Part shown: positions 10,870 through 23,126 of the stretch, piece after piece | How the letters are laid out: the number at the start of each line of letters is the position of its first letter | How positions within the stretch are numbered: position 1 is the stretch's first letter | Source of the DNA: Apiotrichum sp. Y4204 | Taxonomy: Eukaryota > Basidiomycota > Tremellomycetes > Trichosporonales > Trichosporonaceae | Length of the DNA stretch: 64,000 nucleotides | Assembly (NCBI GenBank): GCA_025531455.1 | Contig: JAMYHL010000027.1 | Coordinates: 1-64,000, forward strand | Reading direction: 5' to 3' | Position numbers and translations under genes: made by a program | Notes under the pieces: generated by a model | Told to the model about the DNA's origin: nothing | What the model saw: only the letters and a program-made list of their open reading frames with translations | Database searches by the model: none

Positions 10870-11860
10870 ATGACATACAGCTACACCGCGCCAAGCCTAC
10901 TCCTCCTCCCCTCCGCGGAGCTTGTTAAGCAGGGCGCCGAGGGACGCGTCTACGCGCTCCCCTCGCTCCTCCCCCCGCCGAAGGTGTACTGGCCGAGTAC
11001 CGCAGCTTCCTCGTCCACTTCCGCACCCACCCCCGTCATTCTCAAACACCGCTTCCCAAAGACGTACCGCCACCCAACGCTCGACGCCTCGCTGACCCGC
11101 ACACGGCTGCAGTTTGAGGCACGTGCGCTTGCGCGCGCACAGCGCGCCGGCGTCGTTGTCCCCCGCGTACTGTGGGTCGACGAGCCGGCAGGCGTACTCG
11201 GAATGGAGCGCGTCGAGGGGTGGAGCGTGCGTGAAGTCCTCGGAGGCGGGGCGGAGGGCGAGACGGAGGTGGATAATTACGAGGAGGTGGAGCGTGAGGC
11301 GGGGGCGGAGCTGAAGGAGGAGTTGAAAGAAGAGGAGGAAAGCGAGGCGGAGGGAATGGCGGCGCTCACCCGGATCGGTGTCACGCCGGAAGCGCTGATG
11401 ACTGCGATTGGCGCGGCGCTCGCGCGCCTGCACGCGACGGGGATTATACACGGGGACCTTACGACGTCGAACATGATGGTGCGGCTGACCCCGAACGCGG
11501 CGGAGGCTTACGAGATTGTTAGTTGAGGGACCACTGCGATTGACTGACGTCAGGTGATGATCGACTTTGGACTCGCGTCGACGGCGACGATGCCGGAGCA
11601 CTATGCCGTGGACCTGTATGTTCTTGAGCGGGCGTTTGCGTCGACGCATCCGAAGAGCGAAGGGCTGTATGCTGGGGTGAGTGGATCAGCTTGCACAACT
11701 GTACATCGAGCTGATGACAGGTACTCGATGCGTATGCCTCTGGACTTGGGGAGAAGAAGTGGAAGCCGATCGAGCAGAAACTCAAAGAAGGTGCGTTGTG
11801 GTTTGGGCTGGGCTGACGACAGTGCGCCTCCGTGGACGGAAGCGGGATATGACGGGATAG
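10870..11860 (+). CDS. BUD32: Bud32/TP53RK-type kinase of the KEOPS complex
   Basis: Model join(10870..11517, 11554..11676, 11721..11790, 11823..11860), 292 aa. The N-lobe has KQGAEGRVY, the piD261/Bud32 replacement for the glycine loop, and VILKHRFPKTYRHP. The catalytic loop is HGDLTTSNMM (194-203, Asp196) and the metal-binding loop is IDFGLAS (Asp220). The protein ends with VRLRGRKRDMTG, the nearly invariant Bud32 C-terminus that supports t6A synthesis, which confirms the last small exon. Bud32 works with Kae1, Cgi121 and Pcc1 to make the t6A37 modification on ANN-decoding tRNAs and also affects telomere maintenance. An acidic Glu-rich insertion (about 130-165) between the N-lobe and the catalytic loop is long for the family. 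Confidence 0.95.
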
Positions 11861-12187
11861 GTTGTATGATATTGCATTGGATATGGAGAGTATGGGTCTT
11901 CTCGACTGACTGTTGGACTGACTGCCATTGCGAATGGTCCTCGCGGCATAGAAAAGATGGAGCTATTTGCTCCTGCGACCCGTACTATGACTGCCTTGCT
12001 GGCTCATTACCCGCGCCAATGGGACCAGATGTGTTCCAATTGCTTCCTCAGCGATCCAGACTCTTTGCGCTCAATGCGCACCGGGGAAGAATACCAGTTT
12101 GGTCCTGCTGCGACTAGTGTAATACATGAGTTTCAAAGTTACTATCCAACCAGTTTCCAAGCCACGATCCTCATATTTCCTACGGCC
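11861..12187. other. Convergent 3' intergenic region
   Basis: A 327-nt stretch between the stop codons of the Bud32-like gene and the minus-strand MFS transporter. No gene or clear terminator structure is seen; both transcripts must end here. Confidence 0.6.
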
Positions 12188-13969
12188 TTACACGGTGTAC
12201 CGGAACCCAGGCGCAAGATCAAACTTTTCAAACACCTCGAGCGGCGCGCCCTTTGGTGGGCGTCCGCCCTCTACGCGGTCGCGGCGCTTGTTCTCGTAGC
12301 GGAGGTAGGAAGTCATGGCGAGCGCAATGACGAGGCCAAAAGCCTGGAACGCGAGGTTGATGATACAGCCCTTGCGGAATTGCGGCCCTTGCACCGAGGG
12401 GAAGAGGAACGCGGCGAGGACAGAGAGACACTGGCCGACAGTGTTGAGCATACCCAGCGAGGCGGCACGCTGGCTCTCGTTTCCGCAGTTGGACGCGACC
12501 CACGCTGACGTCAGAGGATGAATAAGCATAGAAGGACTCACAGATGATAATTGGGATATTGCAGTATCCGGCGGTGACGATACAAATGCACGCAAAGTAG
12601 CGGCCAGAGTACTGCGCCTGAGTGGCATGCTTTGCGGGCACGGTCATGAGTACCGCCCAGCCGACGATGCCGAGCGCGAACGGGATCAGCGCCGCGAGGC
12701 CGCGGCTCTGCTTCCGGTCCGAGACGGTCGTGAGGAGGAGCATGACGACGAGCGCGACGGCGTACGGCGGCACGGACATGAGCTGCGCGCGGGCATTGGT
12801 GTAGCCTACCGTCAGCTTTGGATCCGGAGATTGAGTATCCACTTACCGAAACCCTTGATGATGATGGGGAGGAAGCCGCCGACAGACCCGAGCGTGAGGT
12901 TCATGCACGAGTACATGACTGCGCAGACGTACGTCTTCCAGTCTGTGAGTGCGCGGCGCACGCCGCGCCAGTCGATACCTGTCGTTGCCTCCTTGTTGCT
13001 CTGGGCGTTCAGGCGGGTAAGGCAGAGCGTGCGCTCGTCCTCGCTCAGAAGCCGCGACGTCTCGGGGCGGGAGGGCATGAAGAGCGCGGTGCACACTGCG
13101 AGGATGAAGCTCGGGCAGCCTGGAGTCAGTGGGTACGGGTGGATGTCACTTACCCTCGATAAGGAACAGGATCCGCCAGCCCTCAATCTTGCCGTGCTTG
13201 ATGCTCGTAACTCCAAACCCAATAAGGCCGCCAAAGGCACCAGCAACAGCACCGGCAGAAATGAACAGTCCAACACGCCTGGCGAGGTCGCCCTTGGAAT
13301 ACCAGATCGAGAGGTGGTACGCCATGGCCTGTCCGAACATTGCCTCGCCAATACCGATGAACAGGCGGCAGGTGAACATGCTTGCCCGGTTGAACGTCGC
13401 GGCCTGGCACGTGCTAGCGAGAGACCAGATGAGTGCGCCGGCCGCGATCGAGTGCGACGGGTTGATCTGCTTGGCGAGCAGCGTACCCGGGATAGAAAAG
13501 ACAATGTAGGTTATGAAAAAGCAGGAGAGGGCGAGAGAGTAGTTTGTGTCGCTGTTGTCGAGGACAGTCTTTTGCATGCCGGCCAGCCGCGCGTTCGCCC
13601 TGTGTGTCAGATGTGTGCTATACGTCCATCTCGTGAGGAAATGAGGACTCACATGTTACCGCGGTCAAGGTACGCCGAGAGGTAAAGCAGGACCGCAAAC
13701 GGGAGGATACACAGGTCTGGGTGGGGTCAGCCGAGACAAAATAAAACCGCCGGGCACGTACCCATCTTGAGGAGGAGCTTCCTCTCCAAAATCCCCTTCT
13801 GGCGGCGGTACGCCTCGCCCTCGGCGCCATGCCCGAGAATGCTGTGGTCGGTGTGTATCGACCCCTTCTCCGTGTCCGTGCTCGTCACCACCGTGTGGAG
13901 CGCGTCGTCTTTGGCCTCGTGTGCTGCCGTCGCCTTTTCGTCAAACTGGAGCTGGACGTTCTTCACCAT
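12188..13969 (-). CDS. MFS transporter, anion:cation symporter (allantoate/nicotinate permease-like)
   Basis: Model complement(join(12188..12504, 12542..12805, 12847..13119, 13154..13599, 13653..13716, 13762..13969)), 523 aa with consistent phases. A polar N-terminus of about 65 residues precedes about 12 membrane segments. Family marks include LDRGNMANARLAGMQ after the first helix, GIGEAMFGQAMAYHLSIWYSK, and ISAGAVAGAFGGLIGFG. These are typical of fungal ACS-family permeases such as Dal5 and Tna1, which import small carboxylates (allantoate, nicotinate, pantothenate and others) by proton symport at the plasma membrane. The exact substrate cannot be read from sequence. The central cytoplasmic loop (about 260-300) and a charged C-terminal tail are present, so the protein looks complete. 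Confidence 0.92.
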
Positions 13970-15141
13970 CGTGCGCTGATTGTCGGGAGAAGTACAGGTT
14001 AGCGCGAGTCGAGAAATGACTTTATGGCTTTACTTTATATTGCTGGCTCCCCAGTTTGCTGGTTCTTCGCCTCGCTACCCGCAACAGACGTCCCTTACGC
14101 ACCGGACCCATGCATGGGGATCGTTCTGGGGCTCTCATCCCCAGACTGCCCATACCCGTCTTCTACCGCGCGGCCCCGCACGCACACCCTGCCCCCACAC
14201 AGTCCGCATCCGTACCAACACAGTGCGCACTGCACGACTCGCGATATTGCGATGGTGTGATGGTGCGGTATGGGGAGGCTTAGTCGCCGGGATCGGTGTT
14301 CTGACACTGCCAAAAATAGCACTCCCACTCAAATGATCAAACTAATTTTGGCCACACGTGCCGTTCCCACAAGGTTCAAGATTTCAAGATTCGATACGAC
14401 ACAAGTTATGCGCCAACCCGTTCCTTGCCACCTGTACTTACCTACAATGCTGACCTTTGTCCTGCACATAACGCGTTGCCAATGAGGCGCGATCAGTCGG
14501 ATATACGCAGACACGGTATTCGCGCCTCAGATCCAGATCGCGAGTCTCGCTTCGCAGCATCCAGGCCATACCTGCCGACCGAGGCGAGCGGCGCTTACCG
14601 CGAACACCGGCCCGGACTCTCTGACCCCCGCGAACTCTGCGCCACTGCACATCTACCCTGCAACCGGCCCGTTAGGACCGACGCGAGAACAGGCGGCGTG
14701 CGAGATAAGATGGCGAGGTGGGGATACCCTGGTCCGCAGCGTTCGGATATCTGTCGGCGAGGTTGGGATCGGGGGCGTTTCGGTAAGAGACCGGCTTGGG
14801 AGGTTGGAAGGCGATATCCTGTCGTGAGCCCAGAATTGAGAGAATCCAGAACTGTGAAGACGGAGCTTGCCAAGCGGATATCTACTGTAACAGGACGCGC
14901 CTCACGCTGCGGCTTGTACTGTACTGTAAATAGGCTCAACATGTGGTTTTGACGGTTGACTACCACTACGAGACAGATACAAATATGTACAGCAATACAT
15001 GTTACGACGGAAACGTCAGGTAGCTACAAAGACTAACGAAATGGACAAACAACATCGATGAGAAAAGCCCACCACAAGGCGGATCACAGGACACGGCAGG
15101 AAGGGTAACCACCGCAGCCTGGGTGAGTGTATGTAGAGCGC
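13970..15141. other. Intergenic region upstream of the MFS gene
   Basis: About 1.2 kb holding the MFS promoter (a CA-rich stretch at about 14150-14260) and the 3' region of the next minus-strand gene. Overlapping short frames only; the 175-codon frame at 14425-14952 lacks motifs and splice support. Confidence 0.6.
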
Positions 15142-16465
15142 TTAGTCCAGAAGAGTGGCAGCACCAATGGACCTCGCAAAAGAGTCAAGGTACTCCACAT
15201 GGAGAGCGATCTCCATTGAGTTACGGACAGAATATCGGCCTGGGTCATCGCAGAGAGCAAAGCGCCTACGCCCAACTGTATGATCGGGAGGTAGGCGGTG
15301 GTCATAATACGGTTGATAAGGGGGAGAAAGATCAACATCCACTACCAATCTGTCGTTGTCGAGATAGTCGTAGCCGAAGTCTTCACCCCACTTGAAAGAT
15401 GGCGGAAGAGGGCCTTTGATGGAGTACGTTTCAACCAAGAGCCGCTGTGCGCGACCACGAGGACCTGCTGCTTCCCATCCACAGACACATTTTGTAGCGT
15501 CTCGATGAACCGGTGTCCAGGTCTTGCGTACTGCGGCTGCTGAAGGGACCAAGGCAAGAGAGTCGAGTCGATGCGGGCCACCTGGCTCAATGATGTCCAG
15601 ATCAACGCCACACTCGATCAAGGCCTGAGATTCTCGATGTTTTTGAGCGATTAGCAGTTTGCAAAGAAGGCGGGAAAGGTCACGCAGGTTGTCGGGATAC
15701 GTGTGAATGACATGGTGAATAAGGTCGGTAGATAGCTGTCCTCCGTACGTGAGAAATGAGACCAGCGACAATGGCGGCCGCCTGAAGCTGACATCCCATT
15801 CGTTCTCATCGAGATTGTGAATCTCCAGGAGAATCCGGCGGAGCATAGGCGGTGAATGGGTGTAATGGCGCGAAAGAATGTAGTAACTGCGATCCGGCGT
15901 GAAACGGTTATGATCACCAGGGGGTTGATTGGTAAAGGGATATTCACAGATGTGATGATTACAGGAGTCATCATCACATGGGGGCATATCCTGATCAAAA
16001 GGTTCGCGGAAAAGAGACCACGTGTGAGCCACCCAGTGCGCAGTGCGGCCGATCGGGAGGACATTGACGGTGAACTTGGATGCCATAGTCTTTGAAGTCG
16101 CAAGAAGTGCCGAGTCGGGGTTGCAGAAGTGAATAGCGTGAATTATCTGCCGGGGTAAGCGTGAGGCTGGGACCAAGCGATGCGTGTGACATAGGCCTGA
16201 AACGTACCTCGAGAGGGAGCGTTTCAAGCCGAGATTTTCCCAGTCTTGGATCATGCCATTGTGCTCCTTTCGCCTCCGCAGGCTGTGACTTGACGTCCGA
16301 ACTCGATCCGGAAGCGTCCTCGGGAATGATGGTATCAACGACTGATTCCGCTACCGGGGCGACAGCCGCGTCAATCACGGTCTTGACGCCCGTCGAGATC
16401 GCCGAGTCGACAGCCTCACCGACAAGGAGTTCGCCGGCGGACATGAGAACCGATTCGAGCGACAT
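15142..16465 (-). CDS. Hypothetical protein with F-box-like start, 420 aa
   Basis: Model complement(join(15142..16146, 16208..16465)). The first exon ends at LETLPLE and a GTACGT donor; a 61-nt intron ends in CCGGCAG and the frame resumes as IIHAIHF. The joined LETLPLEIIHAIHF resembles the first helix of an F-box (LPxEII), a known anchor for SCF ubiquitin ligase adaptors, but the rest of the F-box is not clear. The N-terminal 60 residues are Ala/Val/Ser-rich and helical. The middle has ankyrin-like spacing around ALIECGVDLDIIEPGG. A Cys/His-rich stretch (PPCDDDSCNHHICEYPF) is visible. I do not recognise a named family. A second in-frame ATG lies 27 nt upstream (16492). Confidence 0.7.
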
Positions 16466-17022
16466 GGTGTCGAGGGCGTGAAACGCGCACAAGCACCGTT
16501 TCGGAGGTGAAAGAAAAGGGAGAAGGTATCAACAGGGGATATTCCAATGTTCTTAGTGGATAAAGTACGCCGATACTTGAGTTGATCGAGTTGAGGGAAA
16601 TGAAAAAGAGGGATGGAGAGATGAGAAGAAAGCCAGGATGGTTGTCAATGAAGCAAAAGGAAGAGGAGCACAACGAGCTGACGCGACTTTTTGTGTTACT
16701 GAAAGGAGGGCCAAGGAGGGTTCGTTGATGTCATGGTTCTCGCCGGATATTCCAATATCTATTTCCGGTAGTCCTTCGTTGTACCACAATCCGGTTCCCT
16801 ATAAACGCACCTGTGGTGAGAGGACCCAATCCATGAGCGCAACACGTCGCGAGCCGTAAGCCTCAGTCGATTGCTAAAGCTCGGTAGAACAATTGTCGGT
16901 GGTCAAATCAAAGGGGAGCCGCCAGTATCTCCGACTCTGCAAGCACTGATCGGAGCACCGGGCCCTGCCCATACATACACGGAGAACTCGTATCAAGTCA
17001 AACTAGCGTACCTCAACTTCAC
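16466..17022. other. Intergenic region between two minus-strand genes
   Basis: Promoter of the F-box-like orphan and 3' region of the prenylcysteine lyase gene. AT-richer, purine-rich stretches (gagggatggagagatgagaag near 16610) are present; no gene seen. Confidence 0.6.
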
Positions 17023-18921
17023 CTACTCTTCCTCCTTCTCGCAGGTGAGATCCCACGAGTCGCCGTCGTTGCACTCGCCAAGGCCGATGCCCCACCACCT
17101 GCTCGCGAGGCGGGCGACGGCCTCGCGCGCCGAGAGAGTCTGTGTCTCCATCCTGGATATCAGCTTCAGGTTTCCCTACTAGCTGTACTCACGTGGAAAC
17201 CCATGGCTCGAGGGATGCGAGGTAGTGCAGACCCTTAATTGGCTCGACGGGCGCGTATGACGAGATTGGGCGGAGGGCGGGGTACGAGTGCCAGACCTTG
17301 CGGTGGATCCAGGTGGGGCGGGAACCAAAGATGACATTGAGGGTGTAGTTGTCGATAGGGGCAAAGCTGAAGATCTTGACAATCCACTCGCCCGAGCCGG
17401 GGGAAGTCTCGCGGTGGTAGGTGAGCGACTGGAACTCGGGGGAATACGAGCCCCGCTGCTTGGAGGTGAAGCTCGTGGTCAGGATCGTGGTCGGCATCGA
17501 GAAGAACACAGTCTGGTTGAAGTAGCTGGGATTAGGGCGTTCTTCCTTTGTGGTGAGGAGCGTGACGTGGAGCTTGACGTATTCCTGTTTACTGATTTCT
17601 GTCAGCAATCTAGGCCACACAGCCACGTACGGGATGGGCTCCTCGAAGTGCTTCTCAAGCTTCTTGGAGATGGGCGAAAGATGCCATGGAGCTGCGAAGA
17701 AGACCTCATCAAATGTCTCTGTAGAGTTACCCGTCGAGACGCGGAACTTGCCCTCGTGCGGCGTGATGTCAGTGACCTGGTGTGAGCTCGCGTGAACTGC
17801 TTCGAGCTCACCTCGGTATTGAGATGGACCTTTGCCTTGGAGTCCTTGAGCATCCTCTCAAAGATACGATAGTTGCCGCCGTCGACCTGGCGTGCGCCCG
17901 CAGCCGCAAGGGACACGGCAGCGCCGAGCGCGTGGATCTGGTCCATGTCGGACGCGTACTGTCGTCAGCAGGTTGAGATACATTTACACATACATTGACA
18001 CGCGTGCTGCCCTCCATCACCTCAGACCACCAGCGCTCGCCGACCTTGACATCCTCGACGGCCCACCGCTTGCCCGTGAACGTAGTGATGCTGTTTCCGA
18101 GGTCGGCCGCCTCGACAAAGTCCTCGACGCTGTTCACGGGCCCGCGCTCAGCAAGCCATGAGGGGCTGTACAGCTTGGAAAACCTGGCGAGAAGCTCGCC
18201 GACAGCCTTCCCCTGCCGGTACGATCCCAGGGGCCCATAGCGGCGCAGCGCGGCGAGCGTGTCCCACCACCCGCTCCAGGGCTTCTTGGACACCGACGTT
18301 GTGAATAGGAGCTGCGTGCCGTCCCAGATACCGACGCCGCTCTCGGCAAAGTCGGGGTTGACGACAGACAGGTTAAAGAGCTGTTGTCAGACAAGGACAA
18401 GGCTGGAGGAACCACACAAGCACATATTAAAAAGGAAGACGTGCACCTGGGAAAATGCTGCCTTCCCACGCCGTCGCGCACAACACGCACCTCTGCAGCC
18501 CTCACAAGGTTGCGATTCGCTTCAACAAAAATACTCGCGCCCAGCTCGATCGGGCGAGCAGTAAGGTCATCGTGGGGATAAACGATTGTGCTGCCTGCGC
18601 GTGTAAGCCACCACGCCCGACCATAAACTTACGGCCTCCGACCCAGTCCTCGCGCTCGTAGACCACGACCTCGTCGAGGAGTTCACCGGCATCAAGACCC
18701 GCACGGCGCTCCGTCACACGGGCAGCGCGGGAGAGGAAGAATGCCGCCGCGGACCCGCTCGCGCCCGCGCCGACGATGGCAACGCGCTTCGGCGCCGCCT
18801 GTGAGAATACCACCTGTCCCGGCGGGCTACCGTACGCGTGGGGGTGGACTGCGTCGTGGTGCAGGTGCGAGTGCTCCGCAGCGGAGAGCGTGAGGAGTGA
18901 GAGGAGGAGGAAGGACTTCAT
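17023..18921 (-). CDS. Prenylcysteine lyase/oxidase (PCYOX-like flavoprotein)
   Basis: Model complement(join(17023..17152, 17193..17591, 17631..17776, 17812..17958, 17994..18380, 18491..18594, 18633..18921)), 533 aa, seven exons in consistent phases. An N-terminal signal peptide (MKSFLLLSLLTLSAAEH) is followed by a Rossmann FAD motif, RVAIVGAGASGSAAAFFL (GAGASG at 51-56). Next come WVGGR and ELGASIFVEANRNL, then the prenylcysteine-lyase domain (WGTQ-like GIWDGTQLLF, FAAPWHLSP, and the C-terminal EPWVSTMETQTLSAREAV with a final Cys-containing tail). The enzyme oxidatively cleaves farnesyl- or geranylgeranyl-cysteine released from prenylated proteins, giving cysteine, an aldehyde and H2O2, in a lumenal or vacuolar compartment. 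Length matches the usual 500-550 aa. The sixth-exon acceptor was chosen because only AATCAG restores the frame. Confidence 0.92.
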
Positions 18922-20008
18922 GATGGGATGGAGAGAAGTGCCACGAGAAGGATACGTCTCGCTAGCTGTTATGCGCGTTCACATTCACCATTCATCGAGG
19001 TCTCGCCACCTGCGTGCGCCTGTGCACCTCGCGCACCTCGGGCGGATGCGCACGCGACGTCATTCCTCCGGTGGCGGAACTATTTGAAGATCCACGATCC
19101 TCGGGCTAACCGGATAGAGAAGGTCGGCCCGGTGGGGACCCGCGGTGGCGGCGGTGGAGGTCGTCCACCCTTCTCCAGTCGAGGACGACGAGGGATGTAA
19201 GAACAACATGCACATGCTGTACAGTATACAAGACATGCAGGATAGAGAATGTCAGTATCGTGTTCGTTCTCCGCGGACGGACGTGCTCATCCCTACCTGC
19301 TTAAAACCTTGGTCTGAGTCGGAAGTTCCTGTCGGAGGATTGCGAGCGTTACGCGTCGTCTTTGTCCTGGTCACGCCGTTACATGAGCCGTGCGGAAGAA
19401 CGAGCCGTGTTTAGGGGTGGTGAAGGGACATTCAAAGATCGACAAGAAGGTCAAAGATCTACGGGAAGACCGGAGATCAACGGGAACGATACCGGAAGTG
19501 GTGACTGCAAGGTAGTATGTGCGTCCGGGATGCCGGCTGGTTCATGACTTTGGGAGGGTGTCGGTGAGACACGAGCTTCGACGCGTTCGTAACTCGCCGA
19601 CTTTCATTCCGTCATGTGTGAGTGTGTTTGTTCAAAGCTTCACAAAACCAAGAAAGATGGACGCAGATGCATTGTGTTTATGACACTTTTTGAGAATGGG
19701 AAGGCCTGATAATTTGGGGGGATTGGACATGGGAGGCTACGATGGCTACAGCACAAATACTTGGCCGTGCACACCGAATGCCCAGCCAGTCAATGATGCT
19801 GACATGCGTTGTGCACGGCGCAGTACTTGATGATGATGTGAGGTGGAGTTGTGGCACTTGAGAAGACACCGAATGGAAGTGTGAAGATGAGATGAGCTCA
19901 TGGTGGCTGAGGCGGACAATGTGCTGAGAAGGTCTATGTTGGAATGGTCAAGGTTGGTGGTAGCAGTCGACATTGAGAATAGCAATGACTATTTCCCACA
20001 CATAATGA
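18922..20008. other. Intergenic region
   Basis: About 1.1 kb containing the promoter of the prenylcysteine lyase gene (GC-rich, with a ggcggcggtgg run near 19145) and the 3' end of the GATA-factor gene. The second half (19600-20000) is AT-richer and carries catgag/gatgat words. No gene seen. Confidence 0.6.
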
Positions 20009-21796
20009 CTACTTGAGGTGGAGGTTCTCCATGTCGGGAATGTGGCCGTCGTCGCGATCGCGGATGTAGATGGGGCCTTGTTGGCCAAGGGGCGTGGCCT
20101 CCTGCGAAGGAGAGCGGAGGATGGCATACGAGCCGGATGACCGAGATGATGGGTACGAGCCGTACGATCCCAGAGAGGCGTGGGACGCACTCGATCCTCG
20201 ACGGTCGCGGCTGTGAACAAGGGAGGGGTAGCTTCCTTCAGACGAGCCACTGGAGTGCGGGAGGAATGGGCGGTCGTACGCAAGCGGGGCGTACTGGGCG
20301 GGCGGCGAACGGTCGACAGGCCTGGGGTGGTAAGAGCGGCGGTCGTAAGCATGTTCGTACTCCCGATGAGCATAGGCCGACGAAGAGGAGCTCTGCGAGG
20401 CTTGGCGGTGTCGAGCCGAGTCGATAGCACCGATTGGAGGGAGATGAACGCTCTTGGGGGATGAGGAAGGTGTTGTGTTGCAAAGGTTTGCAAGGGAGGG
20501 GCGGACATAAGTGGGTGTGGAGTTGGTGCGTTCCATAAAGGTTGTAGTTGCCGTCGGTGTAGCAAGAGAACCGTCCGGGCTCGGGTCTGAGTTACGGCGA
20601 CGGCCGTAGTGGGCCTGAGTCGGAGTGGTTGGGACGACCGGTGGGCGCTGGCTGTCCATCCAAGAAGGAACGTAGCGGGAGGTCGCGGCACGCTCAAAGA
20701 GGTGGCAAGGCGGGGGCGGACCGGCCGGAACTGGCGGGTGGGAAGGTTGAGGGTAGGAGTGCGAGTGATGGTGGCTAGAGTACCTGTGGTGGTCGCGGAC
20801 GGCAGGCAAGTTGTGATGCGACTTGTCAAGAGGAAGATAGGGAGTGAAGCGAGCGCGGCGACCATTTGAAGGGGTGTCGTCCAGGCACGAGTACGCCTCG
20901 GGACGGCCAAGAGGAGGGGGCGCCTGAATGTCAATAGGGAGCTGGATTAAAAACGTTTGTGAAACCCACCTCGTGGAAGTCGGGACCAGTCATCATAGAG
21001 AGGAGCGTGTCTGCGGCGACGACATCCTCGGTGTGGTTGCGCATCTTCACCGGGGCAAAGTAGTCGGAACGGGGTGTGGCATCCGACGGCGAAGGGAAGT
21101 GCAGTGGCGGGGAAGGGGTGATTCCAGAGTGAAGCGTGAGCGGCGTCGACATGCACGGAGTGGAGGCGCATGAGCCATTGTGGCTCGACATCGGTGTCAC
21201 ACGGGCTGCAGCAGCGGCAGTTCCGCGAGCGATTGCCTTCTCGATCACTTCCTGAGTCTTCTTGGCCTGGATCTTCTTCTCCAGACGCGTCTTCAGATGC
21301 TTGAACATGTGGGGAGGACGGTACTCGCCGTGATCGCGGGACTAAAGCTCATCAGCGGATGATCACTCGAGAGACAGAAGTAAACAACAAACACGTACCC
21401 AGAGGCCACACGCGTTGCAGACCATCTGCTTGACGGTGGGAGGAGCAAAGATGTCAGAGCGCCAGAGATCTGTCTCTGTCTGTAGTGGAGGATTAGTAAT
21501 TGCGACTAGAGATGATCGAGAGAGTGGCTCGAGTGGCTCGAGTGACGCTACTGTGAGGAGCAGCGGAATACCGCCGACGATCACTCATTCACAAACACAC
21601 ACTCGAATCATGTACTCACCTCATCACAGCCGCAGTTGTGGCATTCGCCCTTGCGGACGTTGCGCTTCTTCTTTGCCCGCAGGGGTGCCTCCATCGAGGC
21701 CTTGTAGCTGGAGGCGGTGGAGATGGAGGAAGGCGTCGAGGTGGCGCGCTTGCCCCGGAAGTGATGCGACTTGCGCAGCGAGGCGCGGGTAGCCAT
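20009..21796 (-). CDS. GATA-type zinc-finger transcription factor
   Basis: Model complement(join(20009..20923, 20970..21341, 21399..21479, 21620..21796)), 514 aa. The finger spans the first splice junction: CHNC (Cys52, Cys55) in exon 1 and DLWRSD followed by CNACGLW (Cys80, Cys83) in exon 2. The Cys pairs and the LWR and CNACGL motifs are those of GATA fingers, which bind GATA sites, but the loop between the pairs is 24 residues instead of the usual 17-20. A basic helix-like segment follows (FKHLKTRLEKKIQAKK). The long C-terminal half is low-complexity, rich in Ser, Pro, His and Tyr, and probably disordered and regulatory. The upstream frame remains open past the chosen ATG, so the true start is not certain, but the upstream translation looks like leader sequence. 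Target genes unknown. Confidence 0.85.
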
Positions 21797-22123
21797 GGTG
21801 GTGGATGGAGTGGAAGTGAGGTACAAGCCAGCGCCGAGTGATGGCAAGAGGAGTGATGTGGGTGGTGAGGAGGAGAGTGAAGTCGAGGAAGGATGGCCAC
21901 ACACGAAGAAAGGAAGATGTGTTTGAAGGAAGATGTGGTGGAGATGAAGCTGTAACCTGCTGCCACCAAAGAGTGTGACTAGATGGATGGAAGGGATGAG
22001 GGTGATTGGGGATGGCCTCAATCTCAAGAGTGCGCTTAAGAGGCGTCTGAGCAAGTCAGTCAAGTAATGACAGAGCTGGGTGTGTGGTGCTATCACCGCG
22101 CCGAGGACATCAAGAGCCATAAT

Positions 22124-22145
22124 CCATGATCCATGATCCATGATT
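22124..22145. repeat. CCATGAT tandem repeat
   Basis: Three adjacent near-perfect copies of a 7-nt unit are visible in the leader or promoter region of the GATA-factor gene. Confidence 0.85.
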
Positions 22146-23104
22146 GAGCGTGACGGCTGAATCAAGGATCACATCTCGCATCCACTGCGGACACTCATTT
22201 ACCGTCGACCGCGCCGTTTCGCACACCGAGAGCCTCTTTGCGCGAGCCAAGATGCATCCGCAGACCAAAAGGCTCTTAGCGAGGAGCCCACCAAGCAGAA
22301 ACACCAGGGCAGAGGCGATTGAGCGCCCAGTGGCAGAAGACATGGCTTGATGTGGATGCCCGAGGGGGTGGTTTCGACGTGACCTTCTCTGGCCCGAGAA
22401 CAGCAGGCACGGCGCGGAGAAGCACCACAAACAGCGTACTCACCGGAGAGAATAACGCGGGGGCCGCTAAGACGGAAGTGTGAGGTGGGAGGTGATGATG
22501 GTTGCACAGTTGCGAAGAGTAAACACGCGGGGTGTTGGGGTTGTGAGTGTGATGGGAGCAGAGATCTGAAGCAAGTGCGAGTCGAAGGGGGTGTGGGACA
22601 AGCGGTTGAGGATTCTGTCTGCCCTTTTACAATGCTGGATCACTCTATCGCGAGATGATCGAGCGACTGAGATGGAGAGAAATGGGGGAGGCGGGGATGG
22701 GATGGGATGAGGGGATGACCCGCAATCCATATGACAGATATGGCAGCCGCTATTCTGTCTGTGTGTGTTAAAATCATCTCGCCGAGGCCGCGTGCCCACA
22801 CACGATAAGCGTTCTCGAGCACACACAGATGCACCAGAGTGATGATGGCCGGCAGCTAGCTTGCTCGAGGATACGCGCCTTGCACGCCATGCGCGCAGTG
22901 CGCCCCGGGTCGCGCGCTTCACCCTTCACACACGATACGCCCGCGCGAACACACTGGAGACACGCCGTGCGCCCACAGAACAACCCACAGGCAGCGCCGG
23001 CGCGCGCACAGCGAGCGGAATGTTCTGCCCGACCTGCCTTGGCGTTGTTCGACGGGCGCAGCGCCCGGTGTGCGGGGGCGAGTGCGGAGCGTGTCAAGCA
23101 TGCG

Positions 23105-23126
23105 GATGTGGATGTGGATGTGGATG
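23105..23126. repeat. GATGTG tandem repeat
   Basis: Three and a half perfect copies of the hexamer GATGTG, inside the gene-poor region. Confidence 0.9.
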
